Origin: Pisolithus tinctorius
Taxonomy: Eukaryota; Basidiomycota; Agaricomycetes; Boletales; Pisolithaceae
NCBI GenBank assembly: GCA_024663395.1
Contig: JANFAH010000029.1
Coordinates: forward strand, 124,001 to 188,000
Length of the DNA stretch: 64,000 bases
Direction of reading: 5' to 3'
Shown: piece after piece, positions 44,870 through 55,730 of the stretch
Position numbering within the stretch: position 1 is the first letter of the stretch
Layout: every line of letters begins with the position of its first letter
Notes under the pieces: generated by a model
The model's database searches: none
Told to the model about the DNA's origin: nothing
What the model saw: the letters and a program-made list of their open reading frames with translations, nothing else
Position numbers and translations under genes: made by a program

Positions 44870-45150
44870 TGCAATTCCTGGATGCGCATAGTTTGTTTTA
44901 CAGCTCACCGATTTGTACATCGTTTTCGCCGCATATTCCGCCATTCATACAGTGGTGCAAATATCCGCTAGGTCATATTCTCCTTGGCGTCGTGCAACAT
45001 CCTCCCACCTCGATGTGCCAGCGGATACCTTCTGGGCCGGAAATACCGTGTCTGGACAAGAACACGCGTCAGCACAACAAGGAGTTGCGCTGCCAGCGCA
45101 ACAGCCACCTGATACCTACACGGAAGCCCATCCATCGAGTGGATGACCCC
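44870..45150 (+). repeat. Mosaic of duplicated fragments before copy 2
   Basis: 44880-44990 matches the reverse of about 47450-47590. From 44995 to about 45150 the sequence is a copy of the exon 2 start seen at 45895-46030 in copy 2. A fragment of the gene's own second exon therefore sits directly upstream of its first exon. Confidence 0.65.
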
Positions 45151-45176
45151 AGATTAGATATTGGCGCAACCTCGCG

Positions 45177-46737
45177 ATGCGGCGGGGACACGAAAGACTT
45201 GACCCCGACTACATCGACAATGCTATAAGAGACATATATCAACACGACCTCCTCCCCGGCGATGACGGTATTCGTCAAACCAGGCGCTCTCGTACCCCGT
45301 ATCCCCCTCATGCTTATCTTCCGCACATCCCTCACGCCCGTACCTCGTATGGCACGTATGGCAAAGAAGCCTATCCTCGCGCCCAAACCCAAACTCGTAC
45401 ACAATTCCGTCGACCAGTCACATCTCCAGAAGAGGTGTTGACCCCTGTCACTCCCTTTAGTACGACACATGATCAGCTCCCACATACCCGGACAAGCTAT
45501 TCCTCCTCAGGAATCGAATTTAATTCGCTACAACAACCTCCTTATCATCGCTCGCCTCCATCTTATCAGCAACAGCCACACAACTCGCATACACCCACAT
45601 ACCATCGAACAACGGAATTCGACCCGTACCCTTCACACAGTCCCCACCACTCTTTCCCGCCATTCTTGAATGAAGGAATTCAGATTAATCCAGGTACGTG
45701 GGTCTAGTTCCTCCAGCTTTCGACGCCACATGTCCTAGTATGGGTTACAGAACCAACGCCATTAATTCACCATTCACAATGGAGTCCGCCGTTCGCCCGT
45801 GACACCTCAGAAACGTGGCGAGCACTGCAACGAAGTCCTGCAACCACCCCCGGATTATATGCATTCCGTTTTCCTGTTCGTCCACTACCCCACCTCGATG
45901 TGCCAGCGGATACCTTCTGGACCGGAAATACCGTGTCTGGACAAGAACCCGCGTCAACACAATAAGGGGCTGTGCCGCCTGCGCAACAACCACCTGATAC
46001 CTACACGGGAGCCCATCTATCTATCGAGTGGATGCCCCCTCCCTAGTCCATCCCCATGGTGGCCCACATGGGCACAGGGCGTTACACCTGGCTCTGGTAG
46101 GGTCCCGCATTGGAATCCAGGTACCTGGCCACCAGTACCACGGCCCACTGAGGTTCCCATCCGGCTCTCCCCATGGCTTACTCCCAACCCTGTAGACCCT
46201 AATGTTCCCCAGATAGAATGGGACGTGGGTACGCATCCCACAACAGCTCGACGTGTCACCGGTGCAAGTGCAATCACACCCTTGGACTCGGGAGGGGGCA
46301 GGAGCACGGGCACTGGAATAGACCGCGAACCAGCGACATTGCCTCCGTCCGATAGAATTCTTGCGCTATGTGACGTTGGCTGGATCAGCCAACTCTGGGG
46401 CCCGATCGTCATCGAACGACCGGGAGGAAGAGTCACGATTCGTGACCTTCTCGAACGTATATATGCGTTCTTCCAAACGCACCTTACAGCTGCCGAAGTC
46501 GAGCATATCTCCTCTCTCGAACCAAACAATTATGGTTTACTAGTAGACGCTTACCAGAGGAGGAGGACGCAGAGACGTTTGGGTGTGTTGAGAGATTGGG
46601 AATGGAGGGAGGTGATGCGGCGGGTGGATTGTCTTGGGGATCGGAGGTGGTGGTGGGAGGTGTGGGTAACACATAACTTGAATGGGATATGGCAGTTAAA
46701 TTTGGGACTCGCGAACCCCACGCACCGGAATACATGA
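45177..46737 (+). pseudogene. DUF6699-like copy 2, broken
   Basis: A tandem copy of the gene at 43077. The exon 1 part spans 45177-45693 and lacks the first 14 or so codons: the region matching the start codon has been replaced by an exon 2 fragment. The intron is 45694-45810 with GTACGT and CTCAG ends. Exon 2 runs to 46737. TAA at 45963-45965 and a 4-bp TCTA expansion near 46020 break exon 2. The DUF6699-like domain downstream (IEWDVGTHP to the C terminus) is intact in frame. It might still be made from an internal start, but this is most likely a pseudogene. Confidence 0.75.
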
Positions 46738-47440
46738 CCAGTGCTTTCATGGGGAAGGTGCGTGTCGGTGTGCTATGTTGAGCATGCACGAAAAACTGAC
46801 AACCATCTCGGCCATCACTGGCAGATTTATTGATGGTGGCGATGACCTGTGATTGGCCTGCAGCGACGATTGCAGTCACTTGCAAGGTATGCTGTTGCTG
46901 CTGTTGGTGATGCAATTCCTGAATGCGCATAATTTTTTTTACAGATCACCGAATCTTGTACTTCCACCATTTGTACATCGCTTCGCTTTCATCGCATATT
47001 CCGCCATTCATACAGTGGTGCAAATAGGTTGCGGTGCGCTGAAAAGGAAGACGCAGAACATGCATGAGAGGAGGGACATTTGCGGTTTGCATCAGCCTTC
47101 GACGCCTACTACACACTGCATCATGAGGCCAGGGTCGTTGAGTTTGGCTTTGCCAATCGAATCGATTGTGTCGGATGGTGCCATTGAGCAGCGAGCGGCA
47201 CAAAGATTCGCGCCCCAAACAGGGGAGAACAGAGGACAGGTAAGAAAACCTTGGAAAGATCGGTTGTTTGATGTCGAGTAGCGCCAAAGCTAGTTTAGGG
47301 GATACTACTTCTTGGGGTGATGCTATGGTGTTGATAATCACTGGACTGTCTTCCTTCTGGGATGTGAAGTTCACATCGCATAATGAAAGACAGTCCAACC
47401 ACGATCGGCAACCAGGAGGAATTAGCATCGACTGGGGCGT
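46738..47440. other. Centre of the inverted duplication
   Basis: 46738-47030 repeats the 3' flank of copy 1 (44700-44960). 47170-47400 is a reversed relative of the promoter-like block 42640-42900. The sequence between (about 47040-47170) is unassigned. No gene is supported. Confidence 0.5.
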
Positions 47441-47783
47441 CCGTGTCGTGGGGAGGTGGAGAGGGATCTTGCACGACGCCAAGGAGAATATGACCTGGCG
47501 GATATTCGAACGACTGTATGAATGGCGGAATATGCAGCGAAAGCGATGTACAAAATAGTGGAAGTACGGAATCTGGTGATCTGTAAAAAAAAAACAATGC
47601 ACATTCAGGATTTGCATCGCTGCCAGCAACAGAATACCCCACAGGCAGCTACAATCATCGCCGCGGGCTAATCACAGGCCATCATCATCAATAGGTATGC
47701 CAGGGACAGCTGAAATTGTCGTCAGTTGTTCATGCATGCTCGACATGGCACACCGACGTGCACCTGTCTGATGAAAGCACAGG

Positions 47784-49412
47784 TCATGTATTCCGGTGTG
47801 TGGGGTTCACGAGTCCCAGGTTTAACTGCCACGTCCCATTCGGGTTATAAGTCACCCACACACCCCACCACCACGTCTTATCCCCAAGACAATCCACCAT
47901 CCTCATCCCATCCCTCCACTCCCAATCTCTCAGCACTCCCAAGTGTCTCTGTGTCGTCCTCCGCTGATAAGTATCCACTAGTAAATGATAATTGTCTCGT
48001 CCAAGAGAGCCGATATACTCCACCTCCGCACGCGCAAGGCGCGTCTGGAAGAATGCATAGATACCTTTGAGAAGATCACGTATCGTGGCACATCCTCCCC
48101 GGTCGTACGATGACGATCGGGCCCCAGAATTGGCTCATGGAGCCAACATCGCATAGCACGAGAATTCTGTCGGACGGAGGTAAGGTCGCTGGTTCGTGGT
48201 CTATTCCAGCGCCTGCGCTTCCACCCCCTCGCGAGTCTAGAGTCTAGGGCAGAATAACACGTGCACCGGTGATACGTCGAGCCGTCATAGGATGCGTTCC
48301 CATGTCCCGTTTTATCTGGGGAGCACCAGAATTTACAGGGTTTGGAATGAGCCTGGGATGAGTCGGACAGGAACTTCGGTGGGCCACGGAAATGGTGGCC
48401 AGGTGCCTGGAGTCCATTGTGGGATGCTACTCAAACCAGGTGTAACACACGGTACCCATGAGGGCCGCCATGGAGATGGCCCAGAGAACGGCCATCCACC
48501 CGATAGTTGAGCTGCCGTGTGTAGATCAGGTACCAGTGGATGCACTGGCGCTGTGGCCCATGGACGTGCAGGTCTCTGTCGTGCCGACGCAGGTTCTTGT
48601 CCAAATATTATATTTCCGGCCCGGAACATTCCTGCCGGCACATAGGGGTAATATGGGTGTGGGTGGGACAGTGGACCAGGAGGAAAACGGAACGTATATG
48701 CCCCGGGGGAGGGTGCAGCACTTCGTTGCGGTGGTCCCTGAGTCCCAGGGTGTATGGGTGAATGGCGGACGCCGTTGTGGACGGTGATTCGATAACATTG
48801 GTTCTGTCATTGCCAGGACATGTGGCGTCAAAAGTTGTAGGAGTTAGACTCACGTACCTGGATTGATCCGAATTCCTTCATCCAAAGGTGGCGGCATAGA
48901 ATGCTGGGGTGTGCGTGAAGGACGAGCAGAGTTGAGTTCCGTTGCTCTATGATAGGCAGGTGTGTGCGAGCTGTGTCGATGCTGTTGGTAGGGCCATGGC
49001 GGACGACGATCCAGAGGTTGGAGTAGCAGATGGAAATGGATTCCTGAGGAGGGATAACTCGTCCAGGGTAAAAGGCGGATGGGAGAGTGGATCATGTATC
49101 GCACTGAAGGGAGTAACAGGTGTCACGACTGGTCTCAGGAATTGTGCACGAGTTTGGGTGTGTGCATGGAGATGAGGATCGTTTCCTTGAGGGACATACG
49201 AGGTATGAGTACGAGGGAGGTGTGGGGTAAAAGTACGATGGGAGTGTGGCGTACGGGGCTGCCTGGTTTGATGAATATCATAAACGCTGTGGCGAAGGTC
49301 GTTTTCATATGTCTCTTATGGCATTATTAACGTAGTCAGGGTCAAGTCTTTGATGTCCCCGCCGCATCGCAAGGTTGCGCCAGTATCCCATTTCATCATT
49401 CTGTGAGTTCAT
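47784..49412 (-). pseudogene. DUF6699-like copy 3, broken
   Basis: The reversed third copy. It keeps the start (ATG at 49412; MNSQNDEMGYWRN), but a deletion after NAIRDI brings a TGA into frame. Exon 1's end (LDEGIRINPG) with its GTACGTGAG donor is seen near 48860. Exon 2 pieces lie at 48641-48333 and 48023-47784 (EWRDGMRMVDCLGD). The middle, including the domain start QIKWDV, is degraded. It is clearly non-functional. Confidence 0.8.
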
Positions 49413-50579
49413 CGTGGCGTAAACGTATCTGTTCGTGTGTTACGAAGAGTATTGTTGTGAAAGCCGCCGCCATGTTTGTCCGGTTGAATGACGGATCCAA
49501 ACGTCCAACCGGGCACAAGGTTGGCGGTGGAAGTTCGAAAAGTGAAAACTAGAGCTGTCAAGGTATGAGGATATAGAATCGAAACATGTCAGTTGGGGAA
49601 TACTAAATACTATGGACAGCCTCACACACGTGATCCGAGGATAGTTGGCTTGTCCAATGAAATTGACTCCACATCGGAGGGTGCGAGCGGTAAAAAGGTT
49701 CGGAACATGGAGAAGAAACAAACCTTGAAGCTCGAAGGATGCATTATTTGAGGTTGAACCAGTTTAGGTGGATACTACTTCCTGGAGTGGTACTATGGTA
49801 TTGATACTAGGTGGATTGTCTTCCCCCTGGGACACGAGGAAGTTCACGTCACAGGTGGAAGAGAATCCAGCCAGGACTGGCCACCATCGTATCGACTGAT
49901 ATGCGAGGAGCGAAGGCAGAGAATGTGGGGGGGATACAGCACGGACCTTGTTGAACTACTTAGGGGACGGCGTTGCTTCCGACAACTCGGGTACAGACGC
50001 CGCGCCTGCTGCCAGGGGACCTTGCTTGCATTGGAATGTAGGAGCGTATCGGAGCGGAGACATGGAATGTGGTCCGAGATTTCGGAACAGTTGATGAGGA
50101 GCATGGATCACAAAGTCACAGTTGGTGACGCTGTATAGTAAAACGTTGATCAGTTGCAACCAGTTGGCTGGTCTACATTTTACCGTACAAGTTCCTCACT
50201 GACGACCGCGAACGTCAATACAACTGTCACCAACGCTTCAAGCTTCAAGATATGTTCCACGGACTCTCTCAATTCTACTAGCCTCTAACCCAACTGAGAG
50301 ACTCGTCCCGGAAGGTTACAGAAATAGCCTTCTGGGATGAGTCAGTCAGTATGGAGTTTGGGGCGAGACTACGGGGCAACAATCCGCCAGCCGATTAGCG
50401 AGTAAGGGCGAATGAAGTACAACTCGGAATCACTGCGCCGTGAATTACGTAAGTCGGACGGTTGGATTCCTCGCCGATTCGGACTCGACGACTGCGAACA
50501 TTACTCGACACAAATGACGCTGAAGCTTCGTTGCGTGCGTACTACCCTGGAAGTCTGATCGTTCTGAATGACGGGTGTG
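49413..50579. other. Right-arm flank without a supported gene
   Basis: It contains the reversed copies of the copy 1 upstream region (49440-49860) and of the left-arm block 41790-42120. One 85-codon plus-strand frame near 49950 matches 42302-42490 of the left arm. No independent gene is supported. Confidence 0.5.
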
Positions 50580-51205
50580 TATGGAAAGCCGGACAATCGC
50601 GCTTCCGTACGGCCGAAAGTTGGAACTTTTTCCGGCAGTCACGTGGACATACAGCACGTATCTTCGAAGTTAGGAAGTACCGTCGGTTAGGAGGACACCG
50701 GACACTGCAGTCATGCAGTTCGTTCGGTCGTAGGTCACGCGGTCACACATTCGTGCAGTCCGAAGGTCGTGCAGTTCATTCGGTCGTAGGTTATGCAGTC
50801 ATACATTCATGCAGTTTGTTCGGTTGTAGGTCACGTATCAATATACTAGGAGTGCAGATCTGAGATCTGCCCACCCCCTCCCTTTGGGAGTTTCTCCCCA
50901 CAAATCCCCACTCCTCCGCACTTTATGTAATTACATAAGCATAAAAAAGCGCAGCCACTACTCCCAAAACATGTCCTCATTTGGCATGTGCCTGATATCC
51001 AACATTCCCACACACTGCCCTCATTGCCCCCAGCCTGTGTGACCGCGTGACCTACGACCGAACGAACTGCATGACTGCAGTGTCCGGTGTCCTCCTAACC
51101 GACGGTACTTCCTAACTTCGAAGATACGTGCTGTATGTCCACGTGACTGCCGGAAAAAGTTCCAACTTTCGGCCGTACGGAAGCGCGATTGTCCGGCTTT
51201 CCATA
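50580..51205. mobile_element. 626-bp non-autonomous DNA transposon with 170-bp inverted repeats
   Basis: Terminal inverted repeats 50580-50749 and 51036-51205 are identical over all 170 bp when compared base by base (ends TATGGAAAGCCGG). GGTGTG borders both sides, and the left arm has the unoccupied site with one similar copy near 41617-41630. The internal 286 bp have no transposase. They contain palindromes GCAGATCTGAGATCTGC and TTATGTAATTACATAA and repeated GCAGTT-x-TTCGG-GTAGGT units. Long inverted repeats fit a Mutator-like MITE, although 6 bp is short for that family's duplication. Confidence 0.85.
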
Positions 51206-51479
51206 GGTGTGCTACTTCCAGGTACGTTTGGAGGGTTGATCGTTGCTCGTCGTTTGGCTCATCCCGTAGATGTTCAGGGATATCGGAACACGACGTCCAA
51301 GGACTGTTCCTCCCTGCTTGCGTATCTTAGGAGAGCGTACAGTCCCGCAGCGTGCAAGCATGTGTTGGAATGTGTTGCCCCCGTAAGCTTGCGCCGGTGG
51401 CTGACAGGAACAGTACATATATAAATGCATCCTCCCCCCTGTTTTCTACCGCTCGCCCGGTTTTCTTTCTTCGCCCACC

Positions 51480-52232
51480 ATGTCCCCTACCCTAGTGCCT
51501 GCCGTCAGCGCTCGCTCGACCGCCCTTCGTCATGTCAAGCGTGCAGAGAGCCACACGGATATCCCAATCGTCGTGCTGGCAGTCATATGCCTCGTTATTC
51601 TCACCTTGACTATTGTTTCCATCGCACGTTACTTCTGTCGGGAACGCCGCCGGAACTCGTCATCCTCCACCGATCCCAGTGGTCGATCCCCGTCTCACTG
51701 GTACTCTCCTCGATGTCTTGGGTCACTCCGCACTGGCTGTACCGCGACCCCCAGCCACCAAGACCCTTTTCCCGCGCTCCCGCCCAGAGATCCAGTTCGT
51801 CCTTGGCCTGTAACGTACCGCCCAACGTATCCCCGTGTGCACCATGAACATCGTCCCTACTCGCATCGATCGCATCGTTTCGGCGAGTATCGTCCGAGTA
51901 GTCTCGCTGTATATCGACTGAGCGGCCTCAACGCATATCAACCGAGCGATCATCCTCCACGCCGACCTCCTGGCTTCAATGCATACACCCCTGGTGGTCT
52001 TCCTTTGCACCGCAGGCCTCGTCCATACAATATGAAGCGCTCACGCCTCCAGAGATTTGTCTTGCTGGTACGGTCCAACGGTCGGTCCGGTATCACGGAG
52101 TGGGTTATGGAGACAAGACAGCACTTGTTACTACGCAGACGAGTGGAAGAAGAATGCGAAGGGTCGAATTGGCCCGATGTCACCGCGGTCCAGCATCACA
52201 TACCTGATCACGCAAGCCTGACCGATGACTGA
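51480..52232 (+). CDS. Single-pass membrane protein, unknown family
   Basis: A 250-residue protein with ATG at 51480, just downstream of a TATA-like ATATATAAA (51417-51425). One clear membrane span (IVVLAVICLVILTLTIVSI, about residues 29-47) is followed by a basic RYFCRERRR. That suggests a short outside N terminus and an inside tail, but orientation is a guess. The tail is Pro/Arg/Tyr/His-rich. The last 60 or so residues (from RFVLLVRSNGRSGITEWVME) recur in the reversed gene at 52964. A LINE-truncated copy is at 41214. I know no function. Confidence 0.6.
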   Translation: MSPTLVPAVSARSTALRHVKRAESHTDIPIVVLAVICLVILTLTIVSIARYFCRERRRNSSSSTDPSGRSPSHWYSPRCLGSLRTGCTATPSHQDPFPALPPRDPVRPWPVTYRPTYPRVHHEHRPYSHRSHRFGEYRPSSLAVYRLSGLNAYQPSDHPPRRPPGFNAYTPGGLPLHRRPRPYNMKRSRLQRFVLLVRSNGRSGITEWVMETRQHLLLRRRVEEECEGSNWPDVTAVQHHIPDHASLTDD

Positions 52233-52400
52233 TCCCAGGTGATCCACCGAATCAGCGACGTCCGGTTATGGTTTTCGGCCTACAATAACATATTTTGGAC
52301 ATACCCCTGGATTTAATGTTATGTATGCGCTCCACGTGCATTTAGGCTAAGTGTGCAATGAATACCGCAGATCCTAGCCCATCTGCTCATCTACTGAAAT
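52055..52400 (+). repeat. Inverted repeat arm, left
   Basis: The 3' coding end of the membrane-protein gene plus about 170 bp of downstream sequence recurs in reverse at about 52790-53145. Spacer about 390 bp with no gene seen. Confidence 0.75.
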
Positions 52401-52789
52401 ACCACTGTAGTGGGTATGGCGGCATATTCGATCCGGTAAGTCGCCGCCACCAGATTCCTCAAGTCATGTTTCCTCGGACAGCAAATTTGATAGTCGTGTC
52501 TTGATTGAATCATCTTAGCCGTGCCAAACTAGTGACAGATTTAAGCCTCAGGCTCTCGGGGAACCAGTTTACATGATATCTGTCAGTAAGCCGTGATCTT
52601 GTTTGCTTCCACACCAAGTGCATCTGGAGGAAGCTCTTTCAAAGCACTCGATGTTCCTCGCCAGCGGTCGTTTCGAGGGCCGGCGGACCCACCTAGTTCA
52701 CTGACTAGTGCGTGCGCAACTTGCCTAGCTTACGGCACGATGCATCAATAACATACTCACTAGTGGTATTTTAATAGATCAGCACCTGA

Positions 52790-53145
52790 GCTAGGATCTG
52801 CGGTATTCACTACACTGTTGGCCTGGATGCACGCGGATGTTAGTATTATAGCCGAGGAGCACATTCATAACATTAAAATCCAGGGGTATGTTTGAGACAT
52901 GCTAGCGTAGCCCGAGAATAGCATTAGTAGAAAACCACAACTGATTCAATCAATCTCCTGGGATCAGTCATCGGTCAGGCTTGCATGGTCAGGTATGTGA
53001 TGCTGAACCCCGGTGATATCGGGCCAGTTCGGTCCTTCGCATTCTTCTTCCACTCGTCTGCGTAGTAACAAGTTCTGTCTTGTCTCCATAACCCACTCCG
53101 TGAAACCAGACCGGCCGTTGGACCGTACCAACAAGACAAATCGAA
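52790..53145 (-). repeat. Inverted repeat arm, right
   Basis: The reverse counterpart of 52055-52400. Shared landmarks are CATACCCCTGGATTT and AATACCGCAGATCCTAG. Divergence is moderate, with small indels. Confidence 0.75.
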
Positions 53146-53373
53146 AGACCGAATATAAAGAAAGTAAGAATGTCGTCGCAAAGACTGCAACGAGAACGAG
53201 CGAGCACAGCGTGCATATCCCGATCGACACTGTATGGTTGGAGCGGTAGGTTAAAGAAAAAAGATAGTTGTAGGGCTATACGCTGCCTGAACATACCGAT
53301 GATTGACTCGGTCACGAGGGAAGCCGTGATCGCAGACGCGGCAGCGACGAATACGATAGACGAAATGATAAAG
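52964..53373 (-). CDS. Putative multi-span membrane protein sharing a C-terminal tail
   Basis: Two exons are supported on the minus strand. An upstream hydrophobic exon ends LVTESII near 53295. An intron with GTATGT and TACAG ends follows (about 53294-53231). The second exon (53229-52964) begins IGICTLCSLVLVAVFATTFL and joins the same tail as the gene at 51480 (RFVLLVRSNGRSGFTEWVME to SLTDD). The hydrophobic runs suggest at least two membrane spans (IFIISSIVFVAAASAI and the second exon start). The true start exon was not found. An AG acceptor near 53389 suggests an earlier exon. The tail is thus attached to two unlike membrane domains. Confidence 0.45.
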
Positions 53374-53399
53374 ATAGATATCCCGCTGGAAGCTTGTCA

Positions 53400-53921
53400 G
53401 AATTAATAGGCAGAACGGAATGTGTACGCACATGAACGACAATATTGGCAGAATAGCAAGGATGGAAAGGACGGTAGCGAATGTCTACAGGGATTCAGCA
53501 TACGACGTCGATGACAGCGAAGTGGACGAACCATCATTATAGGTTTCTCATCGAACTTTCTAATCCCAATTGCTATGGCTGGACGTGCATAGTTTTGCTC
53601 GATCCTGGCAAAAACTCCGTTAATCAGGATGGTCAACCGTGGCGTAACAGTGAGAATGGACTTACACGTCTGCATATTGTCGCACTAGCTCCGTGCACCT
53701 TTCAAAGTATGTCGACAGGCTCTCGTCAACATCTTTTTGTTCGCCCCATTTGCGATCGGCCATGTCGCCGTGGTGGACGTGGAGACGGCGGTCGGGCCAC
53801 GGTGAGTGTTTTCACGAGCACTGCTTGATCGGCGCCTCGATCTCAACTGGTAACTGTCACGTGATTATTTTCTCTTCAAATCTACTACTACCAAGTCTCG
53901 GCGACATCCACATACAGCAAG
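53400..53921. other. Intergenic stretch upstream of the Pol III subunit gene
   Basis: It may hold 5' exons of the minus-strand membrane-protein gene (a frame at 53675-53403 is open) and the promoter of the gene starting at 53922. Nothing more is supported. Confidence 0.4.
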
Positions 53922-55730
53922 ATGAGTAGCCGAAAGCTCACCGCGGATGAGCTCAAGCTCCATCAAGCTGCTCTCGCAGCCCACGACAAGGTCAGCCAAT
54001 CCCCTCAGAAATCTCCTACCCAAATCGTGTCGTAATGAAAGATCTTCATTCAACAGATACTCGCAGTGAAAGATGCTGAAAAGGTCGTACCAGATGCAGC
54101 TGCTCGCACGGCCGCCATTAACTTTTTGCTCGGGACGGTAAACATTCCTCTAAACAGCTTCTGTGTGCCTTCCTGACTGGACAGTGTAGGGGATGTTCAA
54201 GGTTATAGCGAGCGCCGGAGGGGTAACCGCGTTCCGAGCCGTGGCGAAGAACGAAATGGACATGTACGTGGTCGCTACTACTTTATGTGTCGTATTCTCT
54301 TATCCATCTGTCTCAGAAAGAAGGACATGGCGCCCGAAGAAGCTATGGTCCTCAGCCACGTCCAAGCGTCCGGAAATGAAGGTGTGATGGAGCAGAAGTT
54401 CCTCACAGATCATTTTTCTTACGCATCGAATGATCATCGCAGGAATATGGACGAAACATCTCAAAGCCAAGACAGAACTGCACCAGACCGTCATCGATCG
54501 CTGTCTGAAATCCCTAGTCCAAAAACAGCTCGTTAAATCCATCAAAGCCGTCCGAGTACGTAGATGATCCCACTGAAAATACTCGTTTCGCGAAGAATGG
54601 ACAACTGATGGTACCGTGCATATGCATACACCAGCACCCAACGCGCAAGATATACATGCTCGCTCACCTGGAGCCGTCGGTAGAACTCACGGGTGGTCCC
54701 TGGTACACCGACAATGAACTAGACGCAGAGTTTATCAAGCTTTTATCTTCTGCGTGTCTCCATTACATCCGCGACCGCGTAGGGTTTCTATTTCTATCTA
54801 CATATTGGAGGAGACTCACACGTTTGTCCACCAGTCATTTCCGAAACAAAACAGAAAACGCGTTTCACCTAATCAAATACGTTTATACGCAATAGGCGCA
54901 GCTCCATCTTACCCATCCGCACAACAAATACAACTCTTCCTGAGTAAGAGTAAAATTACGGAGACGGAGTTGGGAGTCGAGCATGTAGAGATGCTCTTGA
55001 GAGTATTGGAGCTCGATGGCGAGATTGAAAGAGTGACAATTCACCTTGCTTCATCGTCCCATGTTGAGTTCTTTCGCTGACGACGCCGCAGATTCCTGCG
55101 TTCAGCGCTGGCGCTTGGAATCCTCCGTCTGATTCTGAAGGAAGTGGTTCCGGCTCGGAATCTGAATCAAGCGAAGACGACCGCTCTCGTTCGAAGAAGC
55201 GTAAACGTGGTTCTAGTAAGATCAAAGAGTCGAGCAAGCGCAAACGGCGGAGGACGAGAGAAGAGTCCGAAAGCGATTCGGACAGCGAATCTGAGGATCG
55301 GTCAAAGACAAAGAAACGGAAGAAACGGTCGAAGAGGGACGAGGACAGCGACGAGGGGAGTTCTGCGAAATCGTCGAAGAAGAGGAAGCGCAAGAGTAAA
55401 CACAGTGATTCATCTTCAGAGGAGGAAGAGGAGGAAGACAGAAAAAAGAAACATAAACGCAAGTCGAAAAAACGCCAGGATACGTCTTCCGCCGAAGAAT
55501 CTGAATCCAGCAAGGTTGCGGATGGTGCCTTCGTATATCGTGCGATCAGACAAGAGCGCGTCGTGCTCGGCTGGTCGCAGGCCCCTTGCGGGCGATGTCC
55601 TGTTTTTGATTTTTGTCGGGACAAGGGACCGACGAATCCTCAGGAATGCGTATATTACGAGGAGTGGTTCGCTTCGGGCGCGAATTCGCAGAAGGACGCG
55701 GCGACAGCGGCCGTGAAGGTGGAAGTGTAG
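53922..55730 (+). CDS. rpc34: RNA polymerase III subunit RPC34/RPC6
   Basis: A nuclear Pol III subunit needed for promoter opening, in the subcomplex with C82 and C31. There are eight exons: 53922-53990, 54057-54137, 54190-54263, 54317-54381, 54443-54555, 54635-54778, 54835-55032 and 55092-55730. Seven GT-AG introns of 51-79 nt separate them, and the frame joins to 460 codons. Tandem winged-helix parts include GMFKVIASAGGV, GNEGIWTKHLKAKTELHQ and KIYMLAHLEPSVELTGGPWY. The C terminus has four cysteines (414, 417, 423, 434: CGRCPVFDFC then C) as in the iron-sulfur binding end of the family. Unusual: a Lys/Arg/Ser/Glu-rich insert of about 130 residues (about 262-392), making it much longer than the human protein of 316. 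Confidence 0.95.

Larger units (their letters stand above)
41214..44990 (+). repeat. Left arm of a large inverted duplication
   Basis: This segment recurs in reverse at about 51600-47440: the membrane-gene 5' part, an ORF region at 41408-41640, a short hairpin element, a promoter-like block at 42650-42900 and the DUF6699-like gene. Order is kept, with insertions and deletions in each arm. Limits and identity are by eye. Confidence 0.75.
47440..51600 (-). repeat. Right arm of the large inverted duplication
   Basis: The reverse counterpart of 41214-44990. It contains DUF6699-like copy 3, the promoter-like block (49700-49860), the hairpin remnant and the start of the intact membrane-protein gene. 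It also carries the 626-bp transposon at 50580, which the left arm lacks. Confidence 0.75.

Noticed and set aside
55144..55716. Arg/Lys-rich 190-codon frame as an independent gene
   Set aside because: It overlaps rpc34 exon 8 in another frame. The rpc34 frame carries the conserved cysteine end.
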